A program made the translations under genes and the position numbers. This document shows, piece by piece, positions 1 to 12,389 of a DNA stretch of 64,000 bases. Below the pieces are notes generated by a model. It was not told where the DNA came from, did no database searches, and saw only the letters and a list, made by a program, of their open reading frames with translations. The DNA is from Thuidium tamariscinum. Lineage: Eukaryota > Streptophyta > Bryopsida > Hypnales > Thuidiaceae. The stretch lies in the NCBI GenBank assembly GCA_947034885.2, contig OX344753.2, positions 14,694,001-14,758,000 on the forward strand, written 5' to 3'. The stretch's first letter is position 1. Each line of letters opens with the position of its first letter.

Positions 1-1329
1 GGACTAACGTTCTGACTACATGATGAACAATCGTGGCCATCAAATGGAACGGCTGCGATCGCAGAGCAACCCCGGCTTATACATTCCTCGTCCCTTTCCA
101 TGCTCGCTTATACTTCCCGCTCGTGTCTCTCTCATTGATCATTGCGTTCTTATGCCCACTTCTTCGGAATTCCTTCTTGCATGCACAGTAGAGCAGGGGC
201 TTGTTTCCTGCATTGAAAGGGCTTGGGTTTCACGTTTTCCAGGGTCTCACTTCATGTATGCTGTAAGGGCCGGTGCACCGCATGTTTTAATTTGTTAGGG
301 TAGATCGATCGACCAACATCTGCAATTGCTTCGTACGTTCTTCGGCTGGATCCTTACAATGAGTTTTCCAACTTCCATTGCCATTTCCAGAGCAAGCGTG
401 TGTTGGGAGATCGAACTGTATGTATGTATATATTGGCCGGCCTTGCACTCCTTCCCACAAGCACCGCAGTGATTGATGTCTTCGCACAGTCTTTTAAAGT
501 GAGAAATTCGTCATATCACTTGGGTGCTTGGGGGAAGAAGTACAATGCGACCCCGCCGGATTGAAATCCATGTCCATGGCGAAACGGCAGGCGGGTACGT
601 TGGATCGTTATTTAACAGGGACTATCCTAGAACTGTACGTGGCAGGTACTTGCGGATCGGAGTCTGAAGACAATTGCCGCGGGGATTAATTAGTTGTTAG
701 GAATGCGTCCATGACACCTTCTCATTCGATGTGTTTTTATGAAAATTTATGATTTACTTTGGGTTATGTGGAGCCAAGAAGCACCAGTTTCGTGGCCATT
801 ACATGTGTTTGAATTGCCTGGTGACAGAACACGTACAGATACCTTCCCTATGCCATGCGTTTTAGGCTTCAATTTCAGTTATTTTAGAATGGTTTCACGT
901 CAACAGTTGCTACACTGCATGTCATTTAGTAAAGAGGATATTCAAAGGCTTGTTTCAGTGCGGCAAATGTCCAACTCCGCAGTTTATTGTCGTTTCAATT
1001 AATGTGGTTGATGCGAAATCAACGCAGTGAATTATCTTGTACGTTGTTACAATGTGTATGCTGGTTCGACGGGGGCTGGGGTTGATAATAAGTTGTGAGT
1101 GGCTCGATCGATCTTCCCGTAGTGCTGAGCCAGTGTCCAAGTTATCGGAACACAAATTGCAGAAAGTTGGTAGAGTTGTTTCCATGTGGCACATGCAACC
1201 ATTATTTCGAAATCAATGCAAAGTTTTGTTGCACCACGCGTGCAAGACGGAGTCTAGCGCACGTAGCCAACTAAGAAAGCAAGAACAAGTGTAAACCAGC
1301 GTATCATAGGTAAATCAAGGTGTGCCTAT
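1..1329. other. Unassigned sequence of moderate GC
   Basis: No reading frame longer than about 90 codons and no recognisable protein motif on either strand. Base composition is more balanced than in the AT-rich DNA from 2 kb to 18 kb, so this could be the edge of a gene or an old element that continues outside the window. I cannot assign it. Confidence 0.4.
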
Positions 1330-1980
1330 CACTACTAGAATTAAGTCCCATTTGCATCACCTAAGACGCTGCTCAATACACTAGAATGACAAGCTTGGAA
1401 GGACCATTAAACGTTGTTTTAAACTTGACTGAAGACGTTGTTCAGAAGAAGCAACGTTTTGGTACATGCTTTAAGTAACGTTTTCTGCTTTTATGGGAAC
1501 AAGTGAACTGAAGTTCTCATGTCATCGTACCGATTCTCTTCTCTCAGAACATTTAATCCCAATTATTTGTCTATTAATGTGAAGCCAGATATCCGTCATT
1601 CTGAACCAACGAATTATTAATACATATCCAGTTTTTATATAATATAGTACATAATACCGTACACTGTACAGTACAACATACAGTATAGGCCGTATTTCAT
1701 CTTCTGATGAATGACAGCTTGCAAAACCAGCGAGGGCCAAGCTTATTATACTTCACAGGAGCCTCATGAAGCACGATGCTTATGGGATATTGTTTTTAAC
1801 AAAGAATGAAGTTGGAAACTCATTGGGAACGAGTTCTCTCATTAAATGTTGCTTAAACGTTGCATAAACGTTGTTTAGAAAATTGCCTCTTGCCAAACGT
1901 TGCTTCAAGCACTACTTTGTTCTTGACAGCACCACAGACGTTGCTACAAACGTTGCAAACCCCCCCTTATTCTAGTAGTG
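1330..1980. mobile_element. Non-autonomous CACTA element (651 bp)
   Basis: Begins CACTACTAGAATTAAG and ends with the near-complement CTTATTCTAGTAGTG. It is flanked by the 3-bp TSD TAT (1327-1329 and 1981-1983), as expected for the CACTA superfamily. Inside both ends are many copies of a short motif around AACGTTG or its complement (for example near 1410, 1436, 1458, 1856, 1866, 1896, 1938 and 1949). These look like the subterminal repeats that TNPA-type proteins bind. No transposase frame is present, so it would need trans mobilisation. Its TIR shares only CACTACT with the large outer element at 18,183. Confidence 0.88.
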
Positions 1981-4900
1981 TATGCTTATGCTTCTTGTAA
2001 CTCGGTCTTGGCTATGGAGAGAATAACTTGCATGTTACAAGCTTTTTTCTCCAAGGGCAATGATGTGGATCATTTTTGTCCGTGCACTTATTTTTACAAA
2101 CCTTGTAGTAGGCTTGTGCACATGAGGTCAACGGAGGGTGTGCGATATCAAATGTGAGGGCGCGGAAGTGCGGGTTAGCTCAACCTAGTCCTTATGACAT
2201 AGAGCTCATGAAATGTGGGGTCTAAGGCATTGTTTGTTTACCTTAGAGTTTTGCCGACAACTGAAGGTGAATCGAGAGAGACACAAAAAGGCTTGTTAAA
2301 TCGCAAAAGACACTATGTTTTTCTCCTTTGACTTTTGATTTTTTTCCCTAAGCCATGGTAAAAAGGGCCACAAGTATTGGCTGGGGGCAAGTTGGAGCTT
2401 GTAGGGTGAAGGCCCAATTTAAGTTGTGGGAGATCAAACAGAGCCCTCACAGATCTACATGTGTGCATGCTCATGGGGTGGGGGCCTGCTTTAGATTGTG
2501 GGAGATCAAATGGAGTCCTCATGGAGTTACATGTACACATGGGCTAGTGATTGATGTTATTGTGCTTGTCCAAAACGTCTCTAGAGTAACTTACTAGGAT
2601 GAGGGCATAATATCGACTTCAGATTGGACTATTATGTATTAGATAACTTTTGAGCTGCGATAGTGACGAGAAGGTTATTAGACATAACCGGTTGTTCACT
2701 TTGGCAATCACAACATTTGATCTTTATAAAAGAAGGGGATAGGAAGTAAGTTGAAAGGAAAGAAGGTTTTGAGTTATAACCTGTGATGGTGATGGTGATG
2801 GGTAGCCCATGGTATAGAGCCACATTAGCATTGAAAAGTCAACAACCAATTATGATCACCAACTTAGTATTGCGACCTATTTGTTTATGGCAATAAACCC
2901 ACTTATGGATCAATTAATCACAAAGCTCAAGCATTTTTGGAAAATTTTAATACAAATTAGAAGTAGTAGGATTGCCGAAGTTCGAAGTCTAGTAGCACTA
3001 AACTATAATTGAGCAATTTCAGCACGCATATGTTGTCTTATGGAGCATTCTAAGCAGTTTCTACATAGAGGATTAGGCAAATACCATAGGTCATAAGTGT
3101 GCCTTGTGCCATTGCCATAGTGAAAATCATAGTAAAAGCATGAAAATTTTGAAATTCAATAACTTATTCTATGTCAGAAAGCAATGAAACAAGTTTGTGC
3201 ATCCAAAATCATGAAGGGCTTTGTGATGGTTTTAAGCATGTGATCAAGGATTGCATAGGTTGGGAGATCTCAAATTCTCAATGTAATAGTAAACAAATAA
3301 AACAAACAAACAAATAGCTTGTCTTAAAGTATAGATGTGTGTGTCGCGTTGTAGTTGATGCTTTATAACAATGAAGGTAGGAATACCATGAATTATAGCT
3401 TGTAGGATATGGAAAGTTCATTTGAGAAATTGAGCCCAACATGTTCAAAAATAACCAAGAGGGAGAATGTGGAAAAAAAATTTAATCTTCAAGAATGAAT
3501 ACTTTATTGAATTTAAATGTGGTTGACTTTGTTCATTTAGCCCCCAATAATATTTCATAACTTGACCTAAAATGACTATTTTAGGAATTCATTCCTAATC
3601 AAGTGTGAGCCAATTAATTTTTTTCAATAAACAACAAAGTGAACTATTGTTGGTTTTAGAAACCCTTGCTATGCCATTAGAAGGGGGCGCACCATTTATG
3701 GTATTCCTATTGTATTTGAAGAACAATCATAGTAATATACTAAATACACTCACTATTGTGGTTTTTGGATGAAAAGTGTGCAACAAATCAAATGATTTTG
3801 GCACAACAAAAGTTATAATTATCCTAGTGACAACAATTCTATCAAAACTATTTTTTCTTCTACAAGTAGTTAATTGAATTAGCAATAGTGGAGATTCTTT
3901 TTTACTCTAGGTCACTAGAAGTCTTGTAAAATCAAAATAGTGAATTACACTAGAAGAGCACATATGAGCTTGTTGCATTGAAACAATGTCATTATATTAT
4001 GAGAAGATGAATTTTTTTAATGCTTTTGGCAATGCTCTAAAGTATATATACTCATAACCAACACTACCAAAATATATATATTTTTTAGATATTTGAGTTA
4101 TTCATAAAGTATACTAAATCGGGGTTTAAATCTATGAGTTTTGTGAAAAAGCCAGTTGAGTTAAAAAAGTTGAAATAAAAGTGGGTATGAAACTTATTTT
4201 TCCATCAAAATGGTGCCTAAAAAAGTTTGGTCTCCACTTTTGAAGTCGTGTGACATAAATATCTTGCAAAAAAGTTTGACACTTCAACTATAGTTGCCTT
4301 CTCAACTTCAAAAAAAGTCATGCCCAAAGTGGGGGGACTTTACAAATAACTCAATTGATTACAAAAAATGTACTTGATCAAAACCCTAGATTCCAATTCA
4401 CCTAGAGACAAAACTTTTGAAAATAAATAATTGTCTTCTTCATACAATGTAGCATCCTAAAGTGTATTGGAATTTTCAATACTTGCTAATAAAATCTAAT
4501 AAAAACAATTGATGGTAATAATAACTATGCTTAGTTGTAATTAGTGATTGTTATAGGTGTGTATACCTTCCAATAGATTGAGAGCATCAAGTTTAATAAG
4601 GTATAGGAAGAGGCTTGAAAATTGCTCAAGCTTTTTGAACCACCCTTGCTAAAATCTTTGATATGGAGTAGACTAATGTTTGGTAGGAGAGAATATTGGA
4701 AGAAGTTGCAAAATTAATGTCAATGCACAATTTTTGAGTAGTCATAGTATGGAAGTAGTGATTGTAGTGTGCTACTAGGTAACAATAGAAATTAGAATTA
4801 GCTAAAGTAAAACTGGGAGTGATCTTAATGGAATGCAATGCATGCTTTTAAAGATTATGATAAGCATCCCAAGCATGCCTACCATGCATTTTGGTACTCG

Positions 4901-5179
4901 TTTGCACTACTCAAAGGCTTATTTGCATTCATTTCTATTGTTGCCTAAGTATTGTTGCCTAAGAACTATAATAGCGACATGTGGTCATCTGATTTTGCTA
5001 AGTGAGAACTAATTCAACGTAACTCTAAAAATTCTGAAAATTCCAAAAAAAAACTACCAATTCAAGCTTGTTAATTTCTCCTCTTAAATTTTATAAAAGA
5101 AAACTTACCTACCAAAACCTTCTCCTACAAAGGGCTTTCTTGCCTTAAGTGGTCCATTCACCAGCCTCCTCCCTTATAA
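1981..5179. other. AT-rich intergenic DNA with old repeats
   Basis: No gene recognised. It contains a two-copy tandem duplication at about 2380-2540 and, near 3085, a diverged member of the repeat family seen at 13.7-14.8 kb and 37.4-38.4 kb (a phrase like AGTGTGCCTTGTGCCATTGCC). Long A and T runs and scattered stops in all frames suggest decayed transposon-derived DNA. Confidence 0.5.
2380..2540. repeat. Two-copy tandem duplication, period about 72 bp
   Basis: GTGGGAGATCAAA occurs at 2426 and again at 2498. Similar flanks (a GGGGGC...TTTA lead-in and an ACATGT tail) surround both copies. The copies are imperfect, so the duplication is not recent. Confidence 0.6.
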
Positions 5180-5503
5180 GGGAGGAGGCTTGAAAACCAC
5201 TCAGGCTCCAAAACCGCTCACCTTTTGAAATGTATATTTCTAGTACATGATGTTTTTTGATCTTTACAATAATATACAAACAGTGAACATTTGAGGGGGT
5301 GGGCGGTTTTGGAGCCCTATGCAATATTGACTTCAGAAATTCATAACTAACTCTACATAGCTCCAAAAAATATGAAACAACTTGGGTTAGATGCCTATTC
5401 AAGCTGTCTTTCAAGAAAAAATCACTGAAAAATACTTCAAGATGTTTGACCTGCCCAAAATTCTGTTCCAGCCCTTAGATGGTCGGTTTATGTACCTCCT
5501 CCC
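5180..5503. mobile_element. PIF/Harbinger-like (Tourist-type) MITE
   Basis: Starts GGGAGGAGGCTTGAAAACC and ends GGTTTATGTACCTCCTCCC, an inverted pair. It is followed by TTA and preceded by TAA, close to the TTA/TWA target of PIF/Harbinger elements. A long related copy lies at 40,855-41,140 in the same orientation. Shared blocks include GAACATTTGA, TTGACTTCAGAAATTCATAA and ATATGAAACAACTTGGGTT. No coding capacity. Confidence 0.7.
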
Positions 5504-7145
5504 TTACATCACATTTCATCTTCACTAGTGTGCCCTGTGCCGATGCCACAGTCACATTTCATCTTCATTCACTCATTTTCTTGATTTGTTAGATACCTTT
5601 TAATACTCCCGTGCTGCCTCCTTATACATATTTTTAACCATAAAGGGTAGCTATCTACGGTACCCCGTTTCAAATGAGGTACCGGTATTCAGGCAAGTCT
5701 GATACGAGCATAAAGTACTCTAAATAATCATTTGAGGAAACCGAAGTGGGCCTGGAGGTGCTCTTTTGCATTGCTTTTTGTAACGGAAGTGCTGTGGAGT
5801 GCTTTCCAAGTAGCATAGAGGTGGCGGATATTGGCTACCATGAGCACGATTGTTCAAGGATTAGGAACCAGATTTCAACCATCGTGCTTGCGACAAAACC
5901 TCAGCAATCTTCAATCATGAAACACCCGTCAATTCAAATCCCACAATCACTGCGCTTGAGATTGGGAAGCAATCTGAGTATTAACAAAGTCTCATCTTCC
6001 GACGGGTTCATCCAACGACATAAGCAATTCAATTTCTGACAATACAACAACGTAGACAGTCTTGACTTCAAAATCATTGTACTAGTTTTGTACTCAAGTC
6101 TAGCTATGAACACTATTCTAAGTTTCCACAAACAAACCCTCATTCGACACAGGTGCTCATGCCTTCCGAACATTCGACACAGATGCCCATGTTACAACCT
6201 CCCACATCCTATTACAACCGTACCTCCAAGCGAAGCACATGCAAGTGCAAAGATAAAGATACAGTGAATCACACCTGACATTCAAAAACAGTCACAATTC
6301 CACAACTCATTTCCTCTTCAAATCTCCGTCACCCAAGCTGCTCAAACAAAGGTACCGCTAACCACGGAAACCTAGCCTCCAGGTGTAACACGTACTCAAT
6401 TCTCAAGCTGTGTGCGCAACCATCCTCACAGTCAGTCTAGCAAAGGAGATCGACAGAGAAGGAGAATGTTAGCATTTCCATCACCAAAGCCCAATCGGCT
6501 CTAACGGCACTACATCAACCCTTCAATCTCAGCATCCTTAACTTCAACAAAGGCTCTACGTCGACCCTTCAATTCAATCTCCGAGCTCATCCTTTAACAA
6601 ATCAAAGCCACTCCATATATCGATGCCGCTCGATCGATCACCCAGAAAAGTACCGGAGACTGGAGCAAGTAGGTTACGTTGTCCATGGAGACAGATGTTC
6701 GAACATGAGCTCAACCTCAAAAACCTCCCCCGGCTCGCCCCAAATCCGTGATCGCCCACGAGATGGAGATGGAGCGGGCAGACGGAGATTTTTGGGGTTG
6801 CACTCAGGCTCCACCAAAGCCAGCAGTGTCGTCAATGAGAGAGGAGGAGAGAGCCACATGCTCTCCTGACGGCGATTCTGCACGAGGTTCCTGAAGCTTC
6901 TCCTCCTCTGCCTCAATAGCAGAACGCGCTAACCTTGCACGCCTCAATAGAGCATCTGCAGCAATGGCGTTCGGTAGCGTAATGTATTCGAGGGACGTAC
7001 GTTACGTGCGTTTCAACGGCGGTATAGAGTCGCCCGGTTTTCACGTCCTGTACTGTAACTTACTCCGTTAGGTAGCAGCACCCCTTTCCGATAAGGGAGA
7101 AACACCCATTTCCGTCCCTGTACCTATTACTGGACCCTAGAGTAC
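5504..7145. other. GC-richer gene-like block, unidentified
   Basis: This 1.6-kb block has clearly higher GC than its surroundings and abrupt edges near 5640 and 7140. No long open frame spans it, and I found no convincing TIR or target duplication at its edges. One minus-strand stretch (6774-6985) looks most protein-like. The block could be a degenerate gene, a captured gene piece or a promoter region; the family is unknown. Confidence 0.4.
6774..6985 (-). pseudogene. Unidentified protein-like segment
   Basis: Read on the minus strand, this stretch encodes about 65 residues, with an alanine/arginine/glutamate-rich part (AADALLRRARLARSAIEAEE) that would form a helix. It ends at a TGA near 6774. 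It has no ATG of its own, so it would have to be an internal or 3' exon. I do not recognise a family. The only support is amino-acid composition and the higher GC of the block, so chance is a real alternative. Confidence 0.25.
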
Positions 7146-10100
7146 CACTAAATCTGTCCATAAGCATTCATTAAAGCGTCCGACAAATGCTTAATTCTAA
7201 TTTGCTGACATAGTTGTAACACACATGTATAGTTTTCATTAACTGACAGCTGATTTCAGTAGGTGTTCAGTTTAAGGTACACCTATAGGACAGTTCCAAT
7301 GGTCTAGGGAGCCAACACTTTGGAAATTTATAGAAATTACATATTGATTCCGAAAAATTTAAATTTTTTTTTGAATATTCATGATTTTCACTTGCTAATA
7401 CTAGAAAAAGATCATTTTTAGAAAAAGATGCCTCCAACTATGCTGAATTCCTTAAATGGACGGTTTTGGGTGTTTCCACTGTAATCCCCATTTCCAAAGT
7501 CTAGACTGTTCTATTTCTGAGAATAAAAGATAGGAGTAACTAGCCGATTATGATGCATTATGAGTGGTTGATTTCTTCTAGAATTATTGAATAGACTATA
7601 GGCAGAATGAGGCACATGACTATGTCAAGAATAGATTTCATAGAATCTTAACCCCTAAATGCCCAAGGCACCCAAAAGTGATGTCAAAGAAACTTTGAAG
7701 TTAAATAAAACCTTATCAAATTTCTATTTTTAGTAGTTTATATTTTTGAAAGATTCTTTTTGAAGTCCAGTTTTAGCATCAATAGTCCGATCTGGAAAAT
7801 AATGATTTATGATTTTTCTATTCAAGATTTAGTGCACGGGTACCCCTTGCAATCTTGACATTCTGTAGTGTTAAGGACTTTTGGAAATGAGCCTCAAATA
7901 CACTAGATCCTAGAGAAAAAATCACATTAAAAATTCATTTAAAAAAATTGTATAGTAGATTTTGAGAAGCCATAAATTGATTGGGGTTATGCTTATTAGG
8001 CCCTTCAACCTCATATTTTTTTCATGACCAAATTTTTAGATTTGACTTGCAAAAAGAGAGCTCAAAGATTTTCATAGATTTTACACCTTCATGATCAAAC
8101 AATATAATCTTTCAATCCATAAGTGATATTGTTGTGCTTTCTTTTCCTATGTCATTTCTAACATGTCTACTATAAATTTGTACTGTTACAATTTAAAAAA
8201 AAATTGATTCAACTTATCAAAATGTTGGATTTTTGTTCAATTTAGAGCAAATTTCAAGAAGCTCAAAATAGGCCTTAAGCATTTAGGGGTTAACGAAAAA
8301 AATTTCACAATAATTTTGTTTTTAGGTGGAAAAATATGAAAAAAATTCATAAATCTATTTTCCCACATTGAAAAATTCTCCCCCTCACCAAGGAGCTATA
8401 TTGAATTCCTTTAAGTGATTGGAAATGGGTTGTAAGCTTCTAAAAGTAATGACCTTTTTCTAGTCCCACTATATATAAATCCTTGGATAGCCTTAGAGGC
8501 CTTTGTGGTTGTATAGTATATTATGAATTTGGTGGTATTTGACCAAAAATACTAATCATATATTCTTGTATACAAAGTAAAGTAATGATCATGATAGCAT
8601 GTAAATAACAATGTATCACAATTTACACATTAAGGTAGGAACAACCATTTAAATCAATGTTAGTACCCATTGTTTGACACTAAAAGTCCCCCAAAACACC
8701 TTGAAACCATTCCCATGCTTAATTGTAGTTGGTAGGCATTGATTTTTGGAGATTTTGGTATGAGAAGTAGGATTGTTACTAAAGTGTGGATTTGAGTACC
8801 CTAAAGAGTTCTACTTTGAAAATTCATAGAAATTAGAAGCCTTATCCAAAAAAAAACTATTTTTTTTTAAATTCGTGATTTTCAATTACTAATTCTATAG
8901 AATTGTTTTGGAAGAAAGATGCCTACAACTATGGTGAAGTTGCTTAATTGGAAACTATAGGTGGTTATAGGTGTTTCCACCTTAATCCACAATTGAAGAG
9001 TTGCAAAGCTTAATATGGGTTGAATAGAAGGATGCGAAGGACCTTAGAAAGATTGATGACCGTGGGAATTTTAATGAGATTGTCTATAAATTCATCAAAA
9101 ATGAACCCCATGTGTTTTTGTAATTTTTCAACATTCCAATAATATTTTGTTACTTTTAAAGTTGAGCATGTAGGATAACCTATATATACCTAGAGACTCT
9201 TGGGCAATTGCATGAAAGACTTGTACTATTTTCCATCACACATCTCATGCTGATCTGTTTTTTGACCATAACTTTTGCATTTTTTCTCCAAATGACTCAA
9301 GATTTCTAGAGAAGGTACTCATGACTATTATACACATTATATAATTTTTTCATAATTTTCAAAAATATTTTAATATAAAAATAGTACTAGTGATTGAATG
9401 TCACATATAACAATTTGGAGGTTTTTAGTACTAAGGTGTACCTTTTTTTTTAATGATTTTAAGATGAAATTTGGATGAAGTGGTCTTCTAATAGACTTAT
9501 AGCTTTCTACAAAAGTATTTTTGAAAATAGTTAATTTTATAAGGTGTGGAAGTCTACAAAGTGAGCTTCATTTTGCTTGTATTTTGAAACATATGAAATA
9601 TTATTTTGGTGGTTTTTTCGGTGAATGACCATCTCCATAAAGTTTTTGAAAATTTTCACTTTTTATTTTTTTGTATTTACTTATTTTTAATATTTTTCCC
9701 TAATTAAAACATGAAGGTATGTATTTTCTTGAGGTTTGGCACTTTTCAAGTTCTCCGACTTAAGAAAATTTCCTATACAATTCCTTCCGTGGGTACTTTC
9801 ATCTTAAAGGTGTATACATAAGTCATATTTTTTTTTAATTTAAAAATTAATTTTCTAATTTAATGGTACTCCAGAAAAAGTCAAGAGTACTACTGCAAAA
9901 TGCAACAAATAGTACAAGTCTTTCGTGCAATCACCCTCTTATATTGTTAACTGTCTTATTTGTGTGCATGCAAAAATAGTAATTTATCTTAAATGATTCA
10001 AGGTAATTAAAGAAGGAAGTGGTTTTCAAAAGAATTTAGGCTCTAAAGGAATTATCTAACAAAATGGTGCATATTGATGAAATGCATTGAGAGTCACTTT

Positions 10101-10196
10101 ACAATCCAAAAATGTAGGCGACAATAAGATGAGGTGGCTATGAATGATTGATTCATATAAGAGATAATCTCCTCTTACAAAGCTATACTCTTTGGA
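7146..10196. repeat. AT-rich DNA with dispersed-repeat copies
   Basis: No gene. At least two internally related segments occur at 7290-7500 and 8790-9000 (both have AAAGATGCCT-CAACTATG and GGTGTTTCCAC). A third segment at 7650-8290 is homologous to 38,711-39,930 and to the host DNA that flanks the large CACTA insertion (18,150-18,182 joined to 63,513-63,720). All copies are diverged and carry stops in every frame. Confidence 0.6.
7650..8290 (+). repeat. Dispersed repeat, family A, copy 1
   Basis: Aligns with 38,711-39,930 over shared phrases such as ACTTTGAAGTTAAATAAAAC, ATGATTTTTCTATT, AATTGATTGGGGTTAT and TCAATTTAGAGCA. Copy 1 lacks the roughly 560-bp block present at about 39,222-39,784 in copy 2. 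This copy also serves as an empty-site reference for the outer CACTA element (see findings). Confidence 0.75.
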
Positions 10197-10520
10197 TTGG
10201 CTAAGTTCTTTTTTATAGGAAGCTTAAAATTCAAAAGATGTCATTCATATAATGATCAATCCTCCTTATTTAATGAAGTATTCATCATCAATTTTCAATT
10301 TAGCATTCATAGTTATAGGAGTAATTTGAACTCCTATAACATGTATATTTTACAAAAAGGCAAATCTTACAACCAAACAATTTATGAGAAAACAAAAAAT
10401 TTTGATGACTTTTGTGACTTTTCAAAGAAAACGTTTTGGAAAACATATGATTGACCATATGATTGTATAGTCCTTGAGCATGCCTGGCCATCAAGAATCA
10501 ATATAAGCTTAGGAGTATAT

Positions 10521-10727
10521 AGGAGGTCCATAAATGGAGCATATAAGGAATGAGGCTAAATTTTGGAGAGGTGTGACATCTTGAAATATTTCTCACTAAA
10601 TTTTCCTTGAAAGGCAAGTGGAATTGACATCTAATCCAAGTTGTTTCATATCTTTTGAAGCTTTGTAAAATTAGTTATTAAATTTTGAAGTTGAAATGGT
10701 ATTGGGCTCTAAAATGGATCACCTCCT
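10521..10727 (-). mobile_element. Diverged copy of the Harbinger-like MITE
   Basis: Contains, in inverse orientation to 5180-5503, the blocks AGGAGGTCCATAAA, ATCTAATCCAAGTTG and TTTCATATCTTTTGAAGC. It ends near CACCTCCT at 10,727. Shorter and more diverged than the copies at 5.2 kb and 40.6-41.1 kb. Confidence 0.5.
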
Positions 10728-11165
10728 AAAATGTACATAGTTTATACATTGTTGAAGGCTATGAGAAAGGGATATGTAAAAACAATGTACATTAAGGAGG
10801 TGGTCCATGTTAGAGCTTGTGCGCTTTTAGAACCTCATACCTTATAGCCAATTCGAAGACTTTGAAAGTGTCCCAACAACAATTTCAGGGGAGATTAATT
10901 GTAGTTCAAATTTATAAACCTAATTTTCAATGTGGTCTTGAGAACGCTCACATGAATTCTCGAATCTTGCTCTACTAGGCCACTCATGGTTGGTGGTTTG
11001 TATTTTATCTCTTTGCAATGAAATTTCGTTTCATTTGTGTCAAAAAAACAAAAAACTCTTGAATCTTGAGTCTGTCGTGAACTATATGAATACACAATTT
11101 TGCAAATTGAACCCTAGATTTTTCAGTCAAATGTGGATAACTCCCCATGGTATTATGAATTGAGA

Positions 11166-11306
11166 TAAAGTAGTCTGCTCTAAAAGCGACTGCATTCTAA
11201 ATGTGACCTCTATCTAGGAACCACTGACATATTATTTGAAATATGTACTCCTATCCATGATGAGTTAGGTAGGCTTAAGTGGTTGCTTTTAGAGAAGACT
11301 ACCTTA
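11166..11306. mobile_element. Small foldback MITE (141 bp)
   Basis: TAAAGTAGTCTGCTCTAAAA at the left pairs with the complement of TTTTAGAGAAGACTACCTTA at the right. It is a near-palindromic element with a short loop. I could not fix a target duplication, so the superfamily is open. Confidence 0.55.
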
Positions 11307-11412
11307 CATAGCTACAATGCGCAACGCGGACACTCCATTGCAGACCCACTTTCTAGTCCTTCCTCAGGTCGAAGGAGATCTCGCTCCAATGTTGCGCGCT
11401 ATTCACACAACA

Positions 11413-11696
11413 TTAGATGAAATTTGAGGGCATTAGGAGACTGCGGGTTCCCGGACTGCGGGAACGCAGTGTTTGACCTGTGAACTCGAATCCTACGTGG
11501 TCATGACACTGCCACATAATAATAAAAAATTCAAATAAATAAATAAATTTTGGACTTATTTTCATATTTCAGGACCTCCCAATTTTTATTTTTTAAATTT
11601 TTTGATAAAAGTCGTCCTGACAGTGGTCAACAACATTGGAAGCCGTTTCGGGAACAAACCCGAAATGGCCCTGTAATGCCCTCAAATTTCATTTAA
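11413..11696. mobile_element. Foldback MITE, 23-bp TIR
   Basis: TTAGATGAAATTTGAGGGCA at the left end matches the complement of the right end (TGCCCTCAAATTTCATTTAA) with one mismatch. The interior is of unusual composition: a GC-rich left half (GCGGGTTCCCGGACTGCGGG) and an A/T-run centre. A weaker relative lies at about 16,025-16,330, sharing CAACATTGGAA and AATGGCCCT phrases. Confidence 0.65.
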
Positions 11697-12160
11697 TGGT
11701 TGCTTTAATTGATGGGTAAGCTTAGTTTAATTCTAAAAGGGCATTGTTTGATTCTTGTTTTGAAAGCGCCCGGTCTCTGGAAATGTTCAATTAAAGATTT
11801 TAAAATGCAACTAGCTAGATGTGACTTGATCGATCAATGCTGCATCATTCACCAATGCAAAACCAGCATATGAATGCTTCAATTTGTAATAATTGTTGGT
11901 TGCGAGCGAACGAACGTAAAATCGGCCTCACAGACAGAAGCTTCATGATTCTTGAATGCATAGCCGTGAGTCAAGCTTAGGAAGTGTGCCAAACCTACAG
12001 GTTTCCATTTCTAGTGGAAGTAGTGGCGGTCCGGCAACCATTGCAAAGGCAATCCTGTAATGGAGTGATCTAATGCAACACTTTGATCGTGTTTTGGCAC
12101 AAAGACTTCGACGTGCCAGACACATTCAATCTCTGAATCCATCCAAGCATTGCTCAGAAA

Positions 12161-12387
12161 TGGTCAATTTCGTTAAAATGGCAGTATTCCGAGTGCCATT
12201 TTGACATATTTTGTGTGCTACTTTGACAAATTTCAAGTGCTATTTTGATAAAATTTTGTGTACTATTTTGACATAGAGGCTTAGTGGTAGAGGAAAAAAA
12301 TGTGCCATTTTCACGGAATATCATGTCATTTTAATGGAATGTCATGCCATTTTATTGGAGTACCGCCATTTTAACAAAATTGACCAT
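12161..12387 (+). mobile_element. MITE with TGGTCAATTT ends, copy 1
   Basis: The left end TGGTCAATTTCGTTAAAATG is inverted at the right end (CATTTTAACAAAATTGACCA). AGAAA flanks both sides and is a possible 5-bp TSD. The interior is a string of GCCATTTTGACA-like units. A second copy lies at 42,465-42,668 in the opposite orientation. Superfamily uncertain. Confidence 0.7.
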
Positions 12388-12389
12388 AG

